NCBI GenBank assembly: GCA_964529265.1
Contig: CAZGVW010000233.1
Location: 1 to 11,451, forward strand
DNA length: 11,451 nt
Source: CAZGVW01 sp964529265
GTDB taxonomy: Bacteria > Planctomycetota > Phycisphaerae > Phycisphaerales > UBA1924
Direction: 5' to 3'
Below the pieces are notes generated by a model, which saw only the letters and a program-made list of their open reading frames with translations, searched no databases and was not told the DNA's origin. Every line of letters starts with the position of its first letter. Position 1 is the stretch's first letter. Positions 6,091 to 11,451 of the stretch are shown piece by piece. Position numbers and translations under genes: made by a program.

Positions 6091-9075
6091 ATGCGGAAGG
6101 GACGATTGGTCGCGGGTCTCGCGGCGGGCGCGGGCTGCCTGGGCGGAATGACGATCGCGCTCGCCGAGGACGCCGACTCGCTGCGCGCCGGGGACCACGC
6201 CGCGCAGGTTCAGGACGCCGTGCGCGGTGGGGCGCCGTCGTTCGTGAACTTCGAGACGCCGCACATCCACCCGTTGGACAAGACCCCCGATGGCTCGCGG
6301 CTGCTCGCCGTGAACACGCCCGACAATCGCCTTGAGGTGTTCAACATCACGCCGATGGGCCTGACGCGGGTCGGGGCCGTGCCTGTCGGACTCGATCCCG
6401 TGTCCGTGCGGGCTCGCACGAACATGGAAGTGTGGGTGGTCAACCAGGTGTCGGACAGCGTGAGCATCGTGGACCTCGTGACGATGAACGTGATCGCGAC
6501 GCTCCAGACCGCCGATGAGCCCGCGGATGTGGTCTTCGCCGGCGCGCCGGAGCGGGCCTTTGTCTCCTGCTCGCAGGCGAATGTCGTGCAGGTGTTCGAT
6601 CCGGCGAATCTCGGCATCGCGCCAAACACTGTCGCGATCGAAGGCGAAGACCCGCGCGCCCTCGCCGTGAGCCCGGACGGGTCGAAGGTGTATGCCGCGG
6701 TCTTCGAGAGCGGCAACGGCACGACCATCCTCCTCGGCGGTTCGGAGGACGAGCCCGGTTTCGGGCCCAACGTCGTGAGCGATCCGCTCGGCCCTTATGG
6801 CGGCGTGAATCCCCCGCCGAACGATGGCGCCGCATTCCGGCCGGCGCAGCGCCCGGGCAATCCCACGCCGCCCGCCGTGGGCCTCATCGTGCGCAAGAAC
6901 GATTCCGGCCAGTGGCTCGACGACAACAACGGCGACTGGACCAATCTTGTCAGCGGCCCGCTCGCGGCGAACTCCACGCGCCCCATCGGCTGGGACCTGC
7001 TCGACCACGACGTCGCCATCATCGAAACCGGCTCGCTCAGCGTCTCCTACGCCGATCGCCTGATGAACATCTGCATGGCGCTCGCCGTGAACCCCGCGAC
7101 GCAGGACATCACCGTGGTCGGCACCGAAGCGACGAACGAAATCCGCTTCGAGCCCGTCATCAGCGGCCGCTTCCTCCGCGTGAATATGGCCACGGTTGAC
7201 ACATCGCGCGGCGCCGCGCCATCCATCACCGACCTCAACCCGCACCTCACCTACACCGACGACATCCCCTTCATCCCGATCGAGCAATCCGAGCGCGATC
7301 AGAGCCTCGGCGACCCCCGCGGCATCGTCTGGAACAATGCGGGAACCAAGGGCTTCGTCTCCGGCATGGGCTCGAACAACGTCGTCGTCATCGACGCCGC
7401 GGGCGCCCGCGCCGGCCTGGCGCCGACCATCGAAGTCGGCGAGGGCCCCACCGGCCTCGCCCTCGACGAGGCCAACGGCCGCCTCTATGTCCTCAACAAG
7501 TTCGAATCCAGCGTCTCGATCATCGATCTCGCCACGGAACTCGAAACCGCGCGCATCCCCTTCTACGACCCCTCGCCCGTCGCCATCAAGGCAGGCCGCA
7601 AGCACCTTTACGACACGCACAAGAACTCCGGCCTCGGTCACATCTCGTGCGCTTCGTGCCATGTCGATGCCCGCATGGATCGCCTCGCGTGGGACCTCGG
7701 AGACCCTTCCGGCACGGTCAAGGCCTTCGATCAGAACTGCATCTTCGGCCCGTGTCCCGGCTGGCACCCCATGAAGGGCCCGATGACCACGCAAACCATG
7801 CAGGACATCGTCGGCAAGGAACCCTTCCACTGGCGCGGCGATCGCTTCGGCCTCGAGGAGTTCAACGGCGCGTTCATCCTCCTCCAGGGCGATGACGACA
7901 TGCTCACCCCCGCCGAAATGCAGGAATACGAGGACTTCCTCGCCACGATCCACTACCCCCCCAACCCCTATCGCAACTTCAACAACACGCTTCCTACAAA
8001 CCTCCCCCTGCCCGGCCATTACACCACCGGCCGCTTCGCGCCCGCGGGCCAGCCGCTGCCCAACGGCAACGCCGTCGCCGGCCTCAACGACTACAGAACC
8101 GATGGCCTCGACATCGTCAACTGCGTCAGTTGCCACACCACGCAGACCGGCGCCGGGCCCGATGGCTTCCTCAACGCCCAGTTCCAGTTCGTGCCTGTGC
8201 CCCCCGGCCCCTTCGGCGAGCGCCACCTCGCCCTCGTCGGCATCGATGGCTCCACGAACATCAGCATGAAGATTCCGCAACTTCGCAACATGTACGAGAA
8301 GACCGGCTTCAACACCACGCAACTCACGAACACCGCCGGCTTCGGCTACCTGCACGATGGCAGCGTCGATTCCGTCGAGCGCTTCCTCGCCGAACCCGTC
8401 TTCCAGGTGACCAGCGACCAGCAGGTCGCCAACCTCGTCGCCCTCATGCTCGCCTTCGGCGGGTCCGACCTTCCGCAGGGCTCGCCTTCCACACCCCTCG
8501 AACTCCCCGGCCCCGCCGGACGCGATGCCCATGCCGCGGTCGGCAAGCAGGAGACGACCGGCGCCTCCGCCTTCGCCTCCCGCGGCGGGTCGCTCATCCC
8601 TCAGATGCGCGCCCTCGCCGACGCCGGCGATGTCGGCCTCATCGTCAAGGGCCGCCAAGGCGGCCTCACCCGCGGCTACGAATACCTCCCCGGCGGCATG
8701 CTCCAATCCGATCGCGCCGAGGAAATCGTCGCGGCCGATACGCTCCTCATGTCCGCCGCGGCGGACAGCGAACTCACCTGGACCGTCGTTCCCGCCGGCG
8801 CCCAGCGCCGCATCGGCATCGACCGCGATGAGGACGGCCACTTCGATCGCGACGAACTCGATGCCGGCCGCGACCCCGCCGATCCGCTGAGTTTCCCCGG
8901 CCAGATCCCCGCCGACCTCAACGGCGACGGAACCGTGAACTCCAGCGATCTCGCCCTTCTCTTGGGCGCCTGGGGCCCCTGCCCCGCCCTCCCCACCCCC
9001 TGCCCCGCCGACCTCAACGACGACGGCTTCGTGAACTCGAGCGATCTGGCGGCGATGCTGGGGAGTTGGGGGTAA
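6091..9075 (+). CDS. YVTN beta-propeller / di-haem cytochrome c protein with C-terminal dockerin-like repeats
   Basis: A 994-residue exported protein. Residues 1-25 form a signal peptide (cut after ALA). Beta-propeller repeats of the YVTN type follow, for example VWVVNQVSDSVSIVDL, AVSPDGSKVYAAV and RLYVLNKFESSVSIIDL, in two blocks (about 45-215 and 400-510). Two haem c sites are present: CASCH at residues 520-524 and CVSCH at 678-682. HWRGDR near 580 and LHDGSVDSVERFL near 754 resemble segments of di-haem cytochrome c peroxidase/MauG-like proteins, so a periplasmic or surface redox role is likely; the substrate is unknown. A DRDEDGHFDRDEL segment precedes two dockerin-like repeats, DLNGDGTVNSSDLALLLGAW (from 942) and DLNDDGFVNSSDLAAMLGSW (from 974). 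Haem attachment needs a cytochrome c maturation system, which is not in the window. Transcription probably ends at the terminator near 9178. The domain reading is firm; the enzyme activity is not. Confidence 0.88.
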   Translation: MRKGRLVAGLAAGAGCLGGMTIALAEDADSLRAGDHAAQVQDAVRGGAPSFVNFETPHIHPLDKTPDGSRLLAVNTPDNRLEVFNITPMGLTRVGAVPVGLDPVSVRARTNMEVWVVNQVSDSVSIVDLVTMNVIATLQTADEPADVVFAGAPERAFVSCSQANVVQVFDPANLGIAPNTVAIEGEDPRALAVSPDGSKVYAAVFESGNGTTILLGGSEDEPGFGPNVVSDPLGPYGGVNPPPNDGAAFRPAQRPGNPTPPAVGLIVRKNDSGQWLDDNNGDWTNLVSGPLAANSTRPIGWDLLDHDVAIIETGSLSVSYADRLMNICMALAVNPATQDITVVGTEATNEIRFEPVISGRFLRVNMATVDTSRGAAPSITDLNPHLTYTDDIPFIPIEQSERDQSLGDPRGIVWNNAGTKGFVSGMGSNNVVVIDAAGARAGLAPTIEVGEGPTGLALDEANGRLYVLNKFESSVSIIDLATELETARIPFYDPSPVAIKAGRKHLYDTHKNSGLGHISCASCHVDARMDRLAWDLGDPSGTVKAFDQNCIFGPCPGWHPMKGPMTTQTMQDIVGKEPFHWRGDRFGLEEFNGAFILLQGDDDMLTPAEMQEYEDFLATIHYPPNPYRNFNNTLPTNLPLPGHYTTGRFAPAGQPLPNGNAVAGLNDYRTDGLDIVNCVSCHTTQTGAGPDGFLNAQFQFVPVPPGPFGERHLALVGIDGSTNISMKIPQLRNMYEKTGFNTTQLTNTAGFGYLHDGSVDSVERFLAEPVFQVTSDQQVANLVALMLAFGGSDLPQGSPSTPLELPGPAGRDAHAAVGKQETTGASAFASRGGSLIPQMRALADAGDVGLIVKGRQGGLTRGYEYLPGGMLQSDRAEEIVAADTLLMSAAADSELTWTVVPAGAQRRIGIDRDEDGHFDRDELDAGRDPADPLSFPGQIPADLNGDGTVNSSDLALLLGAWGPCPALPTPCPADLNDDGFVNSSDLAAMLGSWG

Positions 9076-9163
9076 ACGGGCAGCCTCCGGACTCCGGTCG
9101 AGGGCTTGTCCGGCGCCCCCGCGGTTGGGATCTCGCCGGGCCCCAGCGGGACATGTAAGAAGC

Positions 9164-9205
9164 AAAAAAACTGCATGACATCCCCCACTGGGGGATGTTG
9201 TTTTT
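9164..9205. terminator. Bidirectional intrinsic terminator
   Basis: ACATCCCCC (9178-9186) pairs perfectly with GGGGGATGT (9190-9198) around a 3-nt loop ACT. A T-run (9201-9205) follows, and an A-run (about 9165-9171) precedes, so a U-tract forms in RNA of either direction. It closes the cytochrome gene and isolates the next gene, which therefore needs its own promoter; I see none of quality in 9206-9281. The rest of 9076-9163 shows nothing else. Confidence 0.85.
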
Positions 9206-9267
9206 GTGGAAAGCACCTTACGTTCCTCGAACCGGTCGGCGGCTCGGACGTTCGCCGCGGGCCAATC

Positions 9268-9274
9268 GAGGAGG
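9268..9274 (+). promoter_or_regulatory. Ribosome binding site GAGGAGG
   Basis: A near-perfect SD ends 7 nt before the ATG at 9282. It is the main reason for choosing that ATG although its frame soon closes (see the following gene). Confidence 0.75.
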
Positions 9275-9281
9275 CGACCTC

Positions 9282-11451
9282 ATGAGTTCGTTTCGTTCCC
9301 TTCAGATCCTGCCGCGGGTCATGCTGCCTGCTGTGCTGCGCCGCGCTGACTTTCGGCGCCTCGGGCCTTTCCGCACAGAGTGCGACTCCGCCGCGCGAGG
9401 CGCACGACGACACGTCAGTCGCGCCTGAGCAGGGCGTGGCCACACAGGCGCCGGCGCCCGAACCCGAGACTCCGTTCGACGTCGACCACGACGGCGTCCA
9501 GGATCGGCTCGAACTCCGCCCGGCGGGCGAAGGTTCCCGATCCGCGATCGGCCGCGCGCTCATCGTCTCCGGCGCGCACGGCCGCACACTGCGCATGCTC
9601 GCCAGCGGCGTACCAGGGGATGGTTTCGCCGCCGGCGCAGCCGTCATCGGCGATCTGAATGGGGACGGCGCGGCCGATGTCGCCGTCGCCGCCCCGCGCG
9701 CCTCCATGCAGACCCCGCCCTCCGGACGCGTGCATGTTTTCTCGAGCGCAACGGGCGACCTCCTCCGCACGCTGCAGGGCGCGGAGTTCGAGGCCTTCGC
9801 GCAAAGCGTCGCCGCGGCCGGCGACGTCAACGGCGATGGCGCTCCGGACCTCCGCATCGAAGGCTGGTTCCGCGCCACCGACCACAACGTCTACACGCGC
9901 ACGCACATCTTCAGCGGCTCCGACGGCGCCCTCCTGCACTCGCTGGATGGCGACGCCGCGGGCCAACTCCCGATCTACCTGAACGGCGACCTCGACGCCG
10001 ATGGCGACGTCGATGCCTCGGACCTTGCCGCGGCCCTTCAGAACTTCGGCGGCGCGGGCGCCGCCCGCGGCCCGCTCGAAGGCGACCTCGACGGCGACGG
10101 CTTCGTCACCGCGGCTGACCTGTCGCTGCTGCTGGCGAACATGGGGAGGGTGAGTGCGGCGGGCGCCGGGGGCGACCCCCTTGCTGGGCATGTGGCGCGC
10201 GGGTGCTGGTGCGACCTCTTGCACTGCCCGACCATCTGCGGCGGAAGCCCCGGCGACCCGGGGGAGGATCCGGGGGAGGGAACGGGAGAGGGCGGGGAAA
10301 CCGATCCGGGCGGTGGCACAGGGCCGGGGCCTGGAGATCCGGGAGGGCCGCCAGGCGGCGGGGGCGGAGGACCGCCTCCAGTCGACCCTTGCGAGGTCGA
10401 AATCCTTTGCCCCGACTATTTGCTGCTCCCCTCTGACGGTACTCCGCTCAAAGTCCAGCTCTCCGCAGGCGGGATCGGAGGAGGAACCCTGACCTGGTCG
10501 ACTGGAGACGTCGGATCAGGCACATCAATCGAGGTGACGCAGCCCGGACCGGTCTCAGTCAGCGTGACCCGCAACACGCCGACCGGAAACACATGCAGCG
10601 ATTCGTGCACGTTCACGGTCGTTGGGATTGACCTGGACATAGACAGCGACAATAGCGTTGGCCTGAAGCCGCCAGGCGGCGGCGTCGCCCAAGACGAGAT
10701 CGAGGACGAAAAGGGCCTGCCCGGGAAGCTCATCGCCATCAACACCGGCGACCGCGACGGCGACAACGTTCCGGGCTTCGCGGATGGCTACGACCGCGAT
10801 CCAGACTCGGAGCACGACGATGAGTCGGAGGAGGACCGCTTCGTTCCGATGACACTGCGCGTCTACGCGACGCCCGAACTCGAGAAGGCGACAATCGTGT
10901 TCGAATACGACGCCTGCCTGCCCGAAGATGTGACCCTCGTCACTCCGCTCTCCGGCGGCGCGAACACGTACTTCCCGGGGTCCGGACAGCTCCGACTCTG
11001 GTTGAAGGACGGCGGCGAGCCCCGGAACATGGCCGACGCGGCTCTCGGCGGCGACTTCATTGCGCCCGGTCAGTCCTACGCGCCGGAGGATCTGGGCCTG
11101 TCGCTGGACGGGGGCGAGCTCCTGCTGTGGGTTGAAGCAGTGCGGCCCAGCGCGGCCCTTGGCGACCGCCGCATTCAGGCCTCGATATCGGGGCTCGGGT
11201 CTGACGCCGTGCGCCTGACGGCGTACGGAATGCAAACCGTTAACGTCACTGCGGGCGGCTCGCCCGGGGGGGGAGCGGTCCGGCCGGAGCTTTCCTCGCC
11301 GTCGCCGACGATCGCGGTGTCACAGTTGGAGTTGACCAACGTGCGGGCAGGCGCCGATCCGAGGGTTCTGCTCGCGGACATCGCCGTCGCGGGAACGATC
11401 GATGATCGGCTCTCCGACCTTCTTCCCGGCGGAGCAGGCGTCATCGACGCT
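9282..11451 (+). CDS. Large exported FG-GAP / dockerin-like multidomain protein, 5' part, with apparent +1 frame change in the signal peptide
   Basis: From the ATG at 9282 the frame closes at TGA 9426-9428. The next frame (codons starting at 9286, 9289 and so on) is open without a stop to the window end, and downstream of the signal region it carries clear protein domains. Joining them by skipping one base near 9339 gives a good signal peptide: MSSFRSLQILPRVMLPAVL, then AALTFGASGLSAQS. The protein so read has at least 723 residues. It holds two FG-GAP-like calcium motifs, DLNGDGAADVAVAAPRA (from about 124) and DVNGDGAPDL (181), and a dockerin-like pair, DLDADGDVDASDLAAAL (236) and DLDGDGFVTAADLSLLL (268). 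A four-Cys patch GCWCDLLHCPTICGG, a Gly/Pro/Glu linker (~322-366), an Ig-like region and a module with DLDIDSDN and LLLWVEAVRPS follow. Modules like the last precede RHS-type regions in some giant planctomycete proteins (from memory, unproven). No enzyme domain is visible, and the C-terminus is outside the window. Confidence 0.75.

Noticed and set aside
4451..9075. Cellulosome components
   Set aside because: Dockerin-like pairs are present, but there is no cohesin, scaffoldin or glycoside hydrolase. In planctomycetes such pairs are a widespread tag on exported proteins.
6025..9216. 1063-codon open frame on the - strand
   Set aside because: It is fully antisense to the cytochrome gene, whose signal peptide, CXXCH sites and dockerin-like repeats are unmistakable. 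The long frame comes from the very high G+C third positions, its protein is a D/E/R/V/G-rich mixture without domains, and no RBS or start context is seen.
9415..10224. - strand frame of 269 codons, and the short + frames at 9380 and 9659
   Set aside because: They overlap the frame that encodes FG-GAP and dockerin-like motifs, which explains the region better; none of the alternatives has a domain.

Overview
This 11.45-kb, strongly GC-rich window looks like a chromosomal segment of a planctomycete, most likely of the Phycisphaerae. The evidence is three secreted proteins with paired dockerin-like calcium-binding repeats, two of them with the C-terminal ending GAWG or GSWG, a PEP-CTERM-like sorting tail, a TIGR03790-type protein, and weak Shine-Dalgarno sites in front of the ribosomal genes. 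This is inference from family knowledge, because there is no rRNA here to place the organism. All credible genes lie on the + strand.

Left edge (1-1110): the 3' part of a gene whose C-terminal half reads as a SAVED domain, the cyclic-oligonucleotide sensor of CBASS anti-phage systems. Its start and any cyclase or accessory genes lie outside the window. Next comes a 396-bp gene-free stretch with a degenerate tRNA-like sequence, a plausible promoter and a terminator-like hairpin in what would be the rpsB leader.

Translation block (1507-3475): rpsB (ribosomal protein S2) and tsf (EF-Ts), the classic pair. They are separated by about 300 bp that hold three tandem 52-bp copies of a hairpin-forming repeat.

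Exported-protein block (3673-11451): a small PEP-CTERM-like surface protein; a TIGR03790-family protein with two dockerin-like repeats; a 994-residue YVTN beta-propeller / di-haem c-type cytochrome with two dockerin-like repeats; a bidirectional intrinsic terminator; and a large, right-truncated FG-GAP and dockerin-like protein that stays open to the last base of the window. This last gene needs a one-base frame change inside its signal peptide to join its well-placed ATG to the main reading frame.

The exported proteins share export and surface-attachment features, but nothing in the sequence shows that they form one pathway. The items most worth a second look are the SAVED gene tail and what lies upstream of it, the frame break and mosaic architecture of the last gene, the hairpin repeat array between rpsB and tsf, and the rpsB leader.
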